The translations under genes were made by a program, and so were the position numbers. Positions 9,184 to 16,794 of a stretch of DNA of 37,893 nucleotides are shown here, piece by piece; the stretch's first letter is position 1; each line of letters starts with the position of its first letter. Source of the stretch: an uncultured Bacteroidales bacterium (GTDB lineage Bacteria; Bacteroidota; Bacteroidia; Bacteroidales; UBA932); the NCBI GenBank assembly GCA_905233275.1, contig CAJODR010000022.1, positions 1 to 37,893 of the forward strand, read 5' to 3'. The notes below the pieces were generated by a model. The model worked only from the letters and a program-made list of their open reading frames with translations. It was not told the origin of the DNA and searched no databases.

Positions 9184-11190
9184 GCCGTTCTCGTGGATTC
9201 CGATATCCACAAAGGCACCGAAAGCCGTGACATTAGTAATGATTCCGGGGAGTTCCATACCTACCCGGAGGTCTTCCAGTTCGCGGATTTCCTCGGAGAA
9301 TGAGAAGTCCTTGACCTCACCCCTCGGATCGAGGCCCGGCTTGGGGAGCTCACGCAGAATATCTTCGACAGTCGGCAGACCGACGCCGTCGACGGCATAA
9401 TCCGCCGCCTTGATTGACGCGCACAGGGACGCATTTCCGACGAGTTCGGACAGCGCCACATGCTTGTCGAGGGCCATCTTTTCCACAATGTGATAGCTTT
9501 CCGGATGAACCGCACTGTCATCTAGCGGATTGGCCGCCCCCTTGATGCGCAGGAATCCGGCGCATTGCTCGAATGCCTTGGGGCCGAGACGCGGCACTTT
9601 CAGGAGCTCCTGACGGCTCTTGAACGGCCCGTTCTCCCGCCTGTAACGAACTATGCTCTCCGACAGAACTGGACCGATACCGGACACGTACCTGAGGAGG
9701 TAAGGACTTGCTGTATTGAGGTTTACACCCACTGAATTGACGCACTGCTCCACCGTAAAGTCAAGCTTTTCGCGAAGCAGCGACTGGTCCACATCGTGCT
9801 GATACTGTCCGACTCCGAGCGACTTGGGATCGATCTTGACCAGTTCGGCCAGAGGATCCATCAGGCGCCTTCCTATCGATACCGCTCCACGAACAGTGAC
9901 ATCATCGTCCGGGAATTCTTCACGCCCTGTCTCGGACGCGGAATACACAGACGCTCCGTCCTCACTGACACTGTAGATGGCAATCTCTTCAGGCAGACCT
10001 ATACGGCGAATGAAATCTTCAGTTTCGCGCCCAGCTGTGCCGTTCCCGATGGCGATGACTTCGGTGCCGTACTTCTCCACCATGTCGGCAATGGCAGTCA
10101 TGGCAGGAATCTTCTTGGAGAGCGGCGGATGTGGGAAAATAGCCTCGTAATGCAGCAGAGTGCCCTGTGCGTCGAGACACACCACCTTGCAGCCGGTCCG
10201 GAAACCCGGGTCAATCGCCATGGTCCTCTTTCCTCCGACCGGTGGCGCAAGGAGCAGCTGACGCAGGTTTTCGCCAAACACCTCAATTGAGGCGATATCC
10301 GCTTTCTCTTTTGCTTCGCGAATGACCTCGCCGCTGATCGACGGCTCCAGGAGGCGCTTGAATGCGTCGTCGACGGCCTTCCTGATTTCGGCTCCAAGAG
10401 CCTCGGAAGGATATCCGCCCTGCTTGCAGAAATCGTAGTATATCTTGTTGCCGCAGCGCTCAGGATCGGCATCGATGCCGACTGAGAGGAATCCCTCCCC
10501 TTCCGCCCTGAGGATGGCGAGAAGGTTGTGCGGCGGGATGCGGTCAAGCGGAGCGGAAAAGTTGAAATAGCTCTTGTACTTCCCTGCCTCAGGGTTGTCT
10601 TTGCCTGCTTTTGTGACAGTGGAAACAATACGGCGGGTGCGGAATATTCCGCGAAGGTTTTCGCGAATCACTGCCGTTTCGCTGAGGCGCTCGGCGATAA
10701 TGTCCCTCGCTCCGGCAAGAGCCTCAGCGGCATCAGGAACTTCGGGACCGATATACTTCTGCGCTTCTGCCTCAGGATTGCGGGCCTTGAGGGACCACAT
10801 GGCATCGGCGAGGGGACCGAGCCCCTTTGCCGCGGCGACTGTCGCACGAGTCTTACGCTTGGGACGGTATGGAAGATAGAGGTCCTCGAGCTCCGAAGGG
10901 ACGAGGCTCCGCTCTATGGCGTCCTTGAGCTCCGGGGTGAGTTTTCCGGCCTCGGAAATGGTTTCCAGGATGGTCTCCTTGCGTTTTTCCATTTCGTCGT
11001 AGACTTCCACCCAGTGCTTGACGGCCTCGACCTCGACGTCTGTCAGGCCGCCGGTCTTTTCTTTGCGGTAACGGCTGATGAACGGGACCGTTGATCCCTC
11101 GGCAAGAAGGTCTGCGCAGTTTTCTACCTGCCAGTTCTTGACTCCGAGCTTGCCGGAGATGGATTCGACATAGATTGCTTTCATCGTCAT
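9046..11190 (-). CDS. tex: Tex-family RNA-binding transcription accessory protein
   Basis: 714-residue Tex protein, of normal family length. It has the N-terminal helical region (NWQVENCADLLAEGSTVPFISRYRKEKTGGL), a YqgF/RNase H-like domain from about 325 (RTMAIDPGFRTGCKVV), tandem helix-hairpin-helix motifs (about 490-555: SGIGPVLSESIVRYR, VPRLGPKAFEQCAGFL) and a C-terminal S1 RNA-binding domain (about 641-712: GIITNVTAFGAFVDIG, NGLIHASRLG). The family binds nucleic acids and affects transcription. Its ATG overlaps the stop of the ClC gene by 4 nt (ATGA), and a second in-frame ATG follows two codons later. The final 45 codons, the second half of the S1 domain, overlap the PP2C gene on the other strand. 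Confidence 0.95.
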   Translation of the reverse strand: MTMKAIYVESISGKLGVKNWQVENCADLLAEGSTVPFISRYRKEKTGGLTDVEVEAVKHWVEVYDEMEKRKETILETISEAGKLTPELKDAIERSLVPSELEDLYLPYRPKRKTRATVAAAKGLGPLADAMWSLKARNPEAEAQKYIGPEVPDAAEALAGARDIIAERLSETAVIRENLRGIFRTRRIVSTVTKAGKDNPEAGKYKSYFNFSAPLDRIPPHNLLAILRAEGEGFLSVGIDADPERCGNKIYYDFCKQGGYPSEALGAEIRKAVDDAFKRLLEPSISGEVIREAKEKADIASIEVFGENLRQLLLAPPVGGKRTMAIDPGFRTGCKVVCLDAQGTLLHYEAIFPHPPLSKKIPAMTAIADMVEKYGTEVIAIGNGTAGRETEDFIRRIGLPEEIAIYSVSEDGASVYSASETGREEFPDDDVTVRGAVSIGRRLMDPLAELVKIDPKSLGVGQYQHDVDQSLLREKLDFTVEQCVNSVGVNLNTASPYLLRYVSGIGPVLSESIVRYRRENGPFKSRQELLKVPRLGPKAFEQCAGFLRIKGAANPLDDSAVHPESYHIVEKMALDKHVALSELVGNASLCASIKAADYAVDGVGLPTVEDILRELPKPGLDPRGEVKDFSFSEEIRELEDLRVGMELPGIITNVTAFGAFVDIGIHENGLIHASRLGPRGTVPSSVVHLRQQVVVRVVSIDPDLRRIGLGLVEK

Positions 11191-12929
11191 TCTTCAGATA
11201 TGCCCTGGAGCTCTTTGCGGTAGGCGTTGAATATCTTTGACTTGGAAACGAAGCCCACGTAGGTGCGGTCCGGCTTAACTACAGGGAGATTCCATTCGCG
11301 GGTACGCTCGAACTTGCGCATCACGCTTTCCATGCTCTCGCCTTCGTAGACATATTCAGCAGCGCTGTACATATAATTATACACGTGACGCGTGTCGTAC
11401 AGGCTGCTGTTGAACATATCCCGCCGAATGTTCTCGAGAGGCACGTAGCCCTGGAAACGGCCATTGCTGTCCACTACCGGGAAGAGGTTGCGGGACGAAT
11501 TGCTGACCGCCTCGACAAGTGCCCTCAGCGGGGCGTCGATCTGCACCGGAATGAAGTCCTTCTCAACGAGAGAATCGGTCTTCAGCAGTGTCAGGACGGC
11601 CTGGTCGCTGTCGTGGGTGAGGAGTTCGCCGGAGGCAGCGATTCGCTTGGTATAGATGGAGTATTTCTCGAAGAGGCGGGTCATTCCGTAGGACACTGCG
11701 GAAGTCACGAGCAGCGGAATCAGAAGCTGGTAACCGCCGGATATCTCCGCGATGAGGAAGATGGCGGTCATCGGCGCCTGCATCACTCCGGCCATGAGAC
11801 CGGCCATCCCGACGAGCGTGAAATTGGCCACGGGAAGAAGACCAGGGCTTAGAAGATTAAGCGACGTAGCCATCACATAGCCCGTCAGAGCGCCCACGAA
11901 CAGCGTCGGACCGAAAGTACCTCCGACTCCCCCACCGGCATTGGTAAACGTCATCGCGAATACCTTAAGGAGAAGAATTACGCCGAAGAATACGGGCAGT
12001 CCCCATGTCTTAGCGGTGAGCCCTGAAAGCACTGTACGGCCTGCGAATGACGGGGTCACCCCTGTGAGAAGCGGAGTGAGCTCCTCATATCCTTCGCCGT
12101 AAAGCGGAGGGAAGAGCCAGATGAGAAGACCGAGCGCCGCGGCGCAAATTGCCCAGCGGAGGAATTTATTCTTCATCCTCCCGAAGCGGTCCTCAAGGTG
12201 CAGGGTGGTTCTCAGGAAATAGACGGAGACAAGGCCGCCGATCACGCCCAGGACTATGTAGAACGGCACATTCCACGGATTGAATGCCGCGAGGGCGCAG
12301 GTGAACTGCGTCTTCATTCCGAGGCAGATATAGGAAACCATGGTCGCCGATAGGGTCGAAATCAAAAGGGGCAGGAGCGCCGACATCGACATGCTGAAAA
12401 GGAGTATCTCCATCGTAAACAGCACGCCTGCGAGAGGGGCGTTGAATATTCCCGCCACGGCGCCTGCGGCACCGCAGCCGAGAAGTACCGTCATTCCCCT
12501 GTAAGACAGTCCTGCCGTGCGTCCGAGATTGGAACCGATAGCCGCGCCGGTATAGACGATAGGGGCCTCGGCACCGACAGATCCGCCGAAGCCGATAGTA
12601 AGTGCACTCGTCACGAGAGACGAGAACATGTTGTGCTTCTTGATCCGGGATTCGTTCTTGGAGATGGCCACGAGGACCCTCGTGACGCCATGTCCGACAT
12701 TATCCTTGATGAGATACTTTAGGATAATGAAGCTAAGCAGCATTCCGATACCGGGATACACCAGATACGGCCAGCCGTGTGTAAGGGAGGCAAGGGACGA
12801 GAGTCCCCCGTGTATCCACCGGATCGAGAGTTTCAGGACAACTGCGGCAAAACCGCAGAGGAGACCTACAACAAGCGAGAGAAGCAACAGCCTGCTCCTC
12901 TCGCTCTGGAGTATGGATTTACGTCCCAT
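11187..12929 (-). CDS. ClC-family chloride channel/transporter with two CBS domains
   Basis: 580-residue ClC protein: about ten membrane helices in residues 14-425, then a cytoplasmic CBS pair (about 440-575). The anion-site segments are GHGV (79-82, in place of GSGIP), GAEAP (119-123, in place of GK/REGP, keeping the gating glutamate as Glu121) and GGGVGGTFGPTLF. In the stretch FNAPLAGVLFTMEILL the position that holds the internal proton glutamate in E. coli ClcA is Ile175, so proton coupling may be absent. The CBS pair suggests regulation by adenine nucleotides or ionic strength. It is the middle gene of an operon: 1-nt overlap (TAATG) with the acidic protein upstream and 4-nt overlap with tex. 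Confidence 0.92.
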   Translation of the reverse strand: MGRKSILQSERSRLLLLSLVVGLLCGFAAVVLKLSIRWIHGGLSSLASLTHGWPYLVYPGIGMLLSFIILKYLIKDNVGHGVTRVLVAISKNESRIKKHNMFSSLVTSALTIGFGGSVGAEAPIVYTGAAIGSNLGRTAGLSYRGMTVLLGCGAAGAVAGIFNAPLAGVLFTMEILLFSMSMSALLPLLISTLSATMVSYICLGMKTQFTCALAAFNPWNVPFYIVLGVIGGLVSVYFLRTTLHLEDRFGRMKNKFLRWAICAAALGLLIWLFPPLYGEGYEELTPLLTGVTPSFAGRTVLSGLTAKTWGLPVFFGVILLLKVFAMTFTNAGGGVGGTFGPTLFVGALTGYVMATSLNLLSPGLLPVANFTLVGMAGLMAGVMQAPMTAIFLIAEISGGYQLLIPLLVTSAVSYGMTRLFEKYSIYTKRIAASGELLTHDSDQAVLTLLKTDSLVEKDFIPVQIDAPLRALVEAVSNSSRNLFPVVDSNGRFQGYVPLENIRRDMFNSSLYDTRHVYNYMYSAAEYVYEGESMESVMRKFERTREWNLPVVKPDRTYVGFVSKSKIFNAYRKELQGISEE

Positions 12930-13297
12930 TATTCAGCACTGTCTTCGGATCCCTCCGAATACTGTGCTATGTTGTCGTCAGGGAGCGTGTTGTTGTCTTC
13001 GTCGGCGCCGCCGCTGTTGCCGGCCACGGCTTCGTTTTCGGCATCTTCTTCGCCTTCGAGCCAACGCTCGATATCATCGAGGTCATCGGTCTTGACGTTG
13101 ATCTTCACAAGGTATATGGCATCGGGAATCTCGACCGTCACCGCATAGAAGAACGTGCCGTCCGGCTTGGGGTACTTGGTCAGGTCGTTGAGATAATCGC
13201 TGAATCCCTTGGGATACTTCTCCGAAAATGCAGCCGACAGCTCGGGTGACATCTTCTCATAACTCACTACATGCCTTTTTCTGGTATCAGTCGCCAT
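12929..13297 (-). CDS. Small acidic conserved Bacteroidota protein, function unknown
   Basis: 122-residue protein beginning MATDTRKRHVVSYEKMSPEL. I chose this ATG over an in-frame one at 13393 because the extra residues are low-complexity, and because translation of a basic-to-acidic soluble protein from 13297 fits better. Residues 1-80 look like a compact alpha/beta domain (YPKGFSDYLNDLTK, FFYAVTVEIPDAIYLVKINVKTDD). Residues 83-122 are a strongly acidic, Asp/Glu/Ser/Gly-rich disordered tail. There is no signal peptide, membrane segment or catalytic motif. Its stop shares one base with the ClC start (TAATG), so it is translationally coupled to the ClC-tex operon. I recognise the N-terminal type only as a conserved hypothetical of this phylum. 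Confidence 0.75.
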   Translation of the reverse strand: MATDTRKRHVVSYEKMSPELSAAFSEKYPKGFSDYLNDLTKYPKPDGTFFYAVTVEIPDAIYLVKINVKTDDLDDIERWLEGEEDAENEAVAGNSGGADEDNNTLPDDNIAQYSEGSEDSAE

Positions 13298-13329
13298 AAA
13301 TCTTATCAGGTTCGTTAGGTTTTGCGGTG

Positions 13330-13362
13330 CAATATTAAGTGATTTTTTTGAAATAGATGCAA
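13330..13362 (-). promoter_or_regulatory. Weak promoter candidate for the ClC-tex operon
   Basis: On the minus strand TAATATTG (13337-13330) resembles TAnnTTTG with one mismatch, and TTGC (13362-13359) lies 21 nt upstream. The region is bracketed by a perfect inverted repeat, TTTTGCGG (13320-13327) and CCGCAAAA (13368-13375), and contains a direct repeat TGCAATA. An independent start is plausible but not well supported. Confidence 0.3.
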
Positions 13363-13386
13363 TAAATCCGCAAAAAATCTGAAATT

Positions 13387-15525
13387 TTACCAATTCATCA
13401 TCACTTGCACCCCTTCGGCCGCGTTTTTCAGGCGAATCAGACAGGTCGAACTGTCCTCATCCCAGGAGTAAGAAGCCTGACTCTCCACGCCACCGACGGT
13501 GACCGAAACGGGCTTAGACGGCAGCAACACGCGGCAGTCTCCGGGCATTCCTTCAGGTCCCCTCGCGATGAATGTAAAAGTACGCCCGCGCTTGCGCTCA
13601 TCGTACGCACGAGAGGCACCGGCAAGGACGCGAGGAGCTTTGCCTGCCCTGGTGATATCATAGAAGAATCCCTGTTTGCCGGGACTGATATACCTGTCCT
13701 TCACGACCGGAAGAGAAGGATCGTAGAGATCGATATAAAGGCCCTGCAGGTGATAAGGCTCGGCACTTACGCTTTCGTCGAGTACCGCGATGATTTCATA
13801 CGGTCCCCTCGAAAGGCGGAGATAGTTTTTGGGCTCCGGGAGAGCACCGTTCAATCTCACTACGGCTTCAATGAGCCCCTCTCCGGCCCCGGACGAAGTC
13901 ACATACTCTCTTGGATTCTTCCTCATAATCAGAACCTTACCCTTCCCTACCGAGTATAGTCCTTCAGGTGCGGCCTCGGGAAGGCCGAGAAGACCAAGGA
14001 GATGGTCCGAAGGTGCCTTGAAATGGCATTCTCCGGAATTCCACCATTCGCTTACGCCCTGGAATGGGTCGTCGTCACGGCCGGCATATAGGAGGAGTCC
14101 TCCGCCGCGAACCCATTCTGCAAGGTACGAGTGCGACGCCGGATCGAGCGGTTTCATGTCCGCGTATGTCATCAGAAGCACCTTGACGCCGTCAAAAGCG
14201 CGGGGCGTGGACAGGTTTTCTATATGGGTGATCCCGACCGGAATGCCCCTTTTCAGCAGTGGCATCACGAGGCCGAAGAAATCGTCCATGAATTCGACAA
14301 TGTCTCCGTTATTGGCCGGGAAGCGCTGGAACATCAGCGAATTGGCCATCAGCACACTTATCCCCGGATCTCCGGGAATGAGGTCGCGGGTAGCAGGCAT
14401 GTCCCTGAGGGCCCCGGTCATTATCTGCACCATGGCAGCATATTCCGAAGGAATGCCGACAAGCGTTGCATCGGTCGAACTGCGAGGGTATGGCCTTTCG
14501 TAAATACGTGCCGGCCAGGGCATTACCTCATAGTCGGCAATGTCCGGATACATGAGCTGGGCTGTAAATGTCGCGTGGTAATTGTCGCTGAAATCCTCCC
14601 AGTCGCGCGCCCTGTCCTCAATGGGGTCAGTAAGGAACCATACCCTCCTTCCGGTAGGCGCAGTCATGGATCTCATGCAGCCGTATTCGAGGAATGCCGT
14701 CTCGAAAGTCCTCTCGCGAATGACGCCCTCGTAACGATTTGGCACCCTCGCCGTCCCTGTCCAGACCTGCGCGATATACCCGTCTATCGACGGAATCGAA
14801 GCGATACTGGCCTCCGGACTGACAATCCTCCACTGCGTGTAATTGATGAGCGAATGAGTCGGAACGTAGCACTTGACATCGAACCCCTTGCTCCTGCCAT
14901 ATTCTTTAGCAAAGCCAGTTACTTCCTCCAGCGCCCTGTAGTACAGGTGGTATTTCAGCCTCGAGGAGAGATATGTGGCTTCGGGAGATTCGTGCTGCGG
15001 ACGCCAGGGGGTGCCGTAATACTCCTCCCATTCTTTTTTGAACGCCTCCCCGTACCCGGCCTCGCACCAATATTCGGGCTCTTCGAGGAATATGGACGTG
15101 ACCCCGGCATCGATCACCCTGCGAATTACCTTCTTTTTGAAGTATTCCAGATAATTGCGGGAGGGAATGACGTACGGAACCATTCGGCCGTGCCAGATCG
15201 TATCTCCGGAGGCCTTGACCTGGCCTTCATCAAGATGTGTCCTGCCATCCCACTCACCTGTGAAATAGTCCTGATAGCCGCCCCAGGCGATGCCGGTCAT
15301 GAATTCGACCTCGTAACCATGGTCTTTCCATGAAGCGACACGCTCCTCAAGAGGAATTTGACCTCCGTGGCCGTACACTATCGCGGCATCGGCACATACG
15401 TCAATAGAAGGCCGCCAGGGCTGTGATGACTGGAATGTAGTCTTGTCATGCGTCGTCCTGACAGCGGTGGAACACCCGGCAAGCGCACAGACGCAGAGTA
15501 GGAGAATAATAGATCTTGGTTTCAT
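13387..15525 (-). CDS. Secreted lipoprotein, putative glycoside hydrolase (TIM barrel plus GATase-like domain)
   Basis: 712-residue lipoprotein with lipobox LAGC (Cys18). Residues about 40-350 read as a TIM-barrel-like domain, with FMTGIAWGGYQDYFTGEWDG, SIFLEEPEYWCEAGYG (Glu148, Glu149 and Glu151 are candidate catalytic acids) and KCYVPTHSLINYTQW. Residues about 380-500 resemble the class I glutamine-amidotransferase-like domain seen after the barrel in GH42-type beta-galactosidases (SVLMANSLMFQRFPANNGDI, VLLMTYADMKPLD, GGGLLLYAGRDDDPFQG). A beta-rich C-terminal part follows. It is single-cistron, between a terminator-bearing leader and the ClC operon. I cannot assign a numbered glycoside hydrolase family. 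A non-catalytic glycan-binding role is possible. Confidence 0.6.
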   Translation of the reverse strand: MKPRSIILLLCVCALAGCSTAVRTTHDKTTFQSSQPWRPSIDVCADAAIVYGHGGQIPLEERVASWKDHGYEVEFMTGIAWGGYQDYFTGEWDGRTHLDEGQVKASGDTIWHGRMVPYVIPSRNYLEYFKKKVIRRVIDAGVTSIFLEEPEYWCEAGYGEAFKKEWEEYYGTPWRPQHESPEATYLSSRLKYHLYYRALEEVTGFAKEYGRSKGFDVKCYVPTHSLINYTQWRIVSPEASIASIPSIDGYIAQVWTGTARVPNRYEGVIRERTFETAFLEYGCMRSMTAPTGRRVWFLTDPIEDRARDWEDFSDNYHATFTAQLMYPDIADYEVMPWPARIYERPYPRSSTDATLVGIPSEYAAMVQIMTGALRDMPATRDLIPGDPGISVLMANSLMFQRFPANNGDIVEFMDDFFGLVMPLLKRGIPVGITHIENLSTPRAFDGVKVLLMTYADMKPLDPASHSYLAEWVRGGGLLLYAGRDDDPFQGVSEWWNSGECHFKAPSDHLLGLLGLPEAAPEGLYSVGKGKVLIMRKNPREYVTSSGAGEGLIEAVVRLNGALPEPKNYLRLSRGPYEIIAVLDESVSAEPYHLQGLYIDLYDPSLPVVKDRYISPGKQGFFYDITRAGKAPRVLAGASRAYDERKRGRTFTFIARGPEGMPGDCRVLLPSKPVSVTVGGVESQASYSWDEDSSTCLIRLKNAAEGVQVMMNW

Positions 15526-15596
15526 GCAGTCAAGGAATGTGACTGCAATATACGAAAAAAAAATGAGTGTCGACGCATCGCGCGCGGACCACTCAT
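15522..15596 (-). CDS. Short upstream ORF running through the leader terminator
   Basis: From the ATG at 15596 a 24-residue frame begins MSGPRAMRRHSFFFRI and ends in TGA at 15524-15522, overlapping the start codon of the lipoprotein gene as ATGA. The ATG is the first base of the 5' arm of an intrinsic terminator, and the Phe codons come from its T tract. A ribosome on this frame would prevent the terminator from folding and would be delivered to the downstream start. A four-codon frame ATG-TGG-TTA-GTA-TGA (15607-15593) ends just inside it. Whether either frame is translated is unproven. Confidence 0.4.
   Translation of the reverse strand: MSGPRAMRRHSFFFRILQSHSLTA
15525..15547 (-). other. Start-codon hairpin of the lipoprotein gene
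   Basis: Perfect 7-bp inverted repeat on the minus strand: TGCAGTC (15547-15541), a 9-nt loop, then GACTGCA (15531-15525). The final A is the first base of the lipoprotein ATG. The same GACTG/CAGTC words occur in the leader as GACTGA (15667-15662) and TCAGTC (15643-15638), so alternative pairings are possible. Confidence 0.55.
15555..15596 (-). terminator. Intrinsic terminator inside the lipoprotein leader
   Basis: Minus strand: ATGAGTG (15596-15590) and CACTCAT (15569-15563) form a perfect 7-bp outer stem around a very GC-rich centre (CCGCGCGCGATGCGTCG). The stem is followed at once by nine T residues (15563-15555). It lies between a strong promoter and the ORF it should serve, ending 29 nt before the start codon, so it is placed as an attenuator. 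Confidence 0.8.
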
Positions 15597-15681
15597 ACTA
15601 ACCACATAATTAATAACACTAAAACTAATAACCAATGGACTGAGTACCGGAAGAGAACCTTTCAGTCGCTCAATCCGAGTG

Positions 15682-15712
15682 CAAAGGTACATCAATTTTT
15701 TTATTTTACAAA
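15682..15712 (-). promoter_or_regulatory. Consensus Bacteroidetes promoter of the lipoprotein leader
   Basis: Minus strand: TTTG (15712-15709), a spacer of exactly 19 nt, then TACCTTTG (15689-15682). This matches both elements of the Bacteroidetes sigma-ABfr promoter. Transcription should start near 15675, giving a leader of about 150 nt before the ATG at 15525. The 318-bp gap 15526-15843 holds this promoter, the leader elements listed separately and the kbl-operon terminator. Confidence 0.85.
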
Positions 15713-15731
15713 TTATTTTAATAATTTTTTG

Positions 15732-15778
15732 CAGAAAAAAATACAAAAATGGCCGATAACGCTAATTATCAGCCATTT
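15732..15778 (-). terminator. Intrinsic terminator of the kbl-tdh operon
   Basis: Minus strand: AAATGGC (15778-15772) pairs with GCCATTT (15753-15747), and TTATC/GATAA continues the stem after one A-C mismatch, leaving a 6-nt loop. The T-rich tail TTTTTGTATTTTTTT follows. The stem begins 66 bp past the threonine dehydrogenase stop codon. On the plus strand the hairpin has only a weaker, more distant T run and no gene reading into it. Confidence 0.85.
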
Positions 15779-15843
15779 GATGTATATTAAATTTTTTTAT
15801 TATCCTTGAAACAGCTTTATACAAACGTTTATATTCAGCGTTT

Positions 15844-16794
15844 TCAAGCATTGAGGAGACGCTTCCTTAACTTTTCTAGCATGTCGCGGGTCATGGTGTC
15901 AAGGTCGAATGTCGGCTTCCATCCCCACTCTTCGCGGGCGCAGCTGTCGTCCATGCTGTCAGGCCAGCTGTTGGCTATGGCCTGACGGACGGGGTCCACT
16001 TCGTAGCGTACCCTGAGCGTAGGTTCGTATTCCCGGATCTTACTGAAAAGCTCTTCCGGCTCGAAACTCATGGAGGCGATATTGAACGAATTGCGGTGGA
16101 CGAGTTTGGAAGGATCAGCCTCCATGATAGCAACGGCAGCATTGAGGGCGTCCGGCATGTACATCATGTCCATGTAGGTACCGGGGCCGATAGGGCATAC
16201 GAATTCTTCGCCGCGGACGGCGGAATAATAGACCTCCACGGCATAGTCAGTAGTACCTCCACCCGGAAGCGTGACATTGGAAATCAGGCCCGGGAAACGC
16301 ACCGAACGGGTATCCACACCGAATTTGTGGAAATAATAGTCGCTGAGAAGCTCGGTCGCCACCTTGGTCACGCCGTACATGGAGCGGGGACGCTGGATGG
16401 TATCCTGGGGAGTCCCCTTCCTCGGCGTCTCGGGACCGAAGGAACCGATGGAGGAGGGCGTAAATACGGCGCAGCCAAGCTCCTTGGCAATCTCCAGTAT
16501 GTTGATAAGGCCGTTCATCTGGATGTCCCAGGCGAGGAGCGGCTTTTTCTCGGCGACTGCGGAGAGGAGGGCGGCGAGATTGTAAATTGTATCTATCTTG
16601 TAACGGCGGACGATGTCGGCAAGTGCCTTTGAGTCACGCACGTCGGCGATTTCGGCGGGAATCAGGGAAACCGCAAGCAGGGCTCCCGGAATATATCCCG
16701 CCACAACTGTGGAGCCGGGGATTTCGTTTCTGATTTTCATCGTCAGCTCCGAGCCGATCTGGCCGGTGCTACCGATCACAAGTACGTTTTTCAT
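15844..16794 (-). CDS. L-threonine 3-dehydrogenase, SDR type
   Basis: 316-residue extended short-chain dehydrogenase. The Rossmann glycine motif is GSTGQIGSE (8-16), and the catalytic set is Ser114/Ser115 (TPSSIGSFG), Tyr140 and Lys144 (MYGVTK). The length and segments such as MDMMYMPDALNAA and NSFNIASMSF match the UDP-galactose-epimerase-like threonine dehydrogenases that oxidise L-threonine to 2-amino-3-ketobutyrate with NAD. The presence of kbl two genes upstream in the same operon strongly supports this over a sugar-nucleotide epimerase. It overlaps the hydroxyacid dehydrogenase gene by 4 nt and is followed by an intrinsic terminator. It is unrelated in fold to zinc-dependent E. coli Tdh. 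Confidence 0.9.
   Translation of the reverse strand: MKNVLVIGSTGQIGSELTMKIRNEIPGSTVVAGYIPGALLAVSLIPAEIADVRDSKALADIVRRYKIDTIYNLAALLSAVAEKKPLLAWDIQMNGLINILEIAKELGCAVFTPSSIGSFGPETPRKGTPQDTIQRPRSMYGVTKVATELLSDYYFHKFGVDTRSVRFPGLISNVTLPGGGTTDYAVEVYYSAVRGEEFVCPIGPGTYMDMMYMPDALNAAVAIMEADPSKLVHRNSFNIASMSFEPEELFSKIREYEPTLRVRYEVDPVRQAIANSWPDSMDDSCAREEWGWKPTFDLDTMTRDMLEKLRKRLLNA

Noticed and set aside
14131..15333. A 400-codon plus-strand frame antisense to the glycoside-hydrolase-like lipoprotein
   Set aside because: It has no signal peptide or domain and no promoter, while the minus frame has a lipobox, a promoter and a structured protein.
15747..15778. Terminator for plus-strand transcription
   Set aside because: The plus-strand T run is about 10 nt beyond the stem, and no plus-strand gene enters the region. 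The minus strand has the T tract directly after the stem and a gene ending 66 bp before it.
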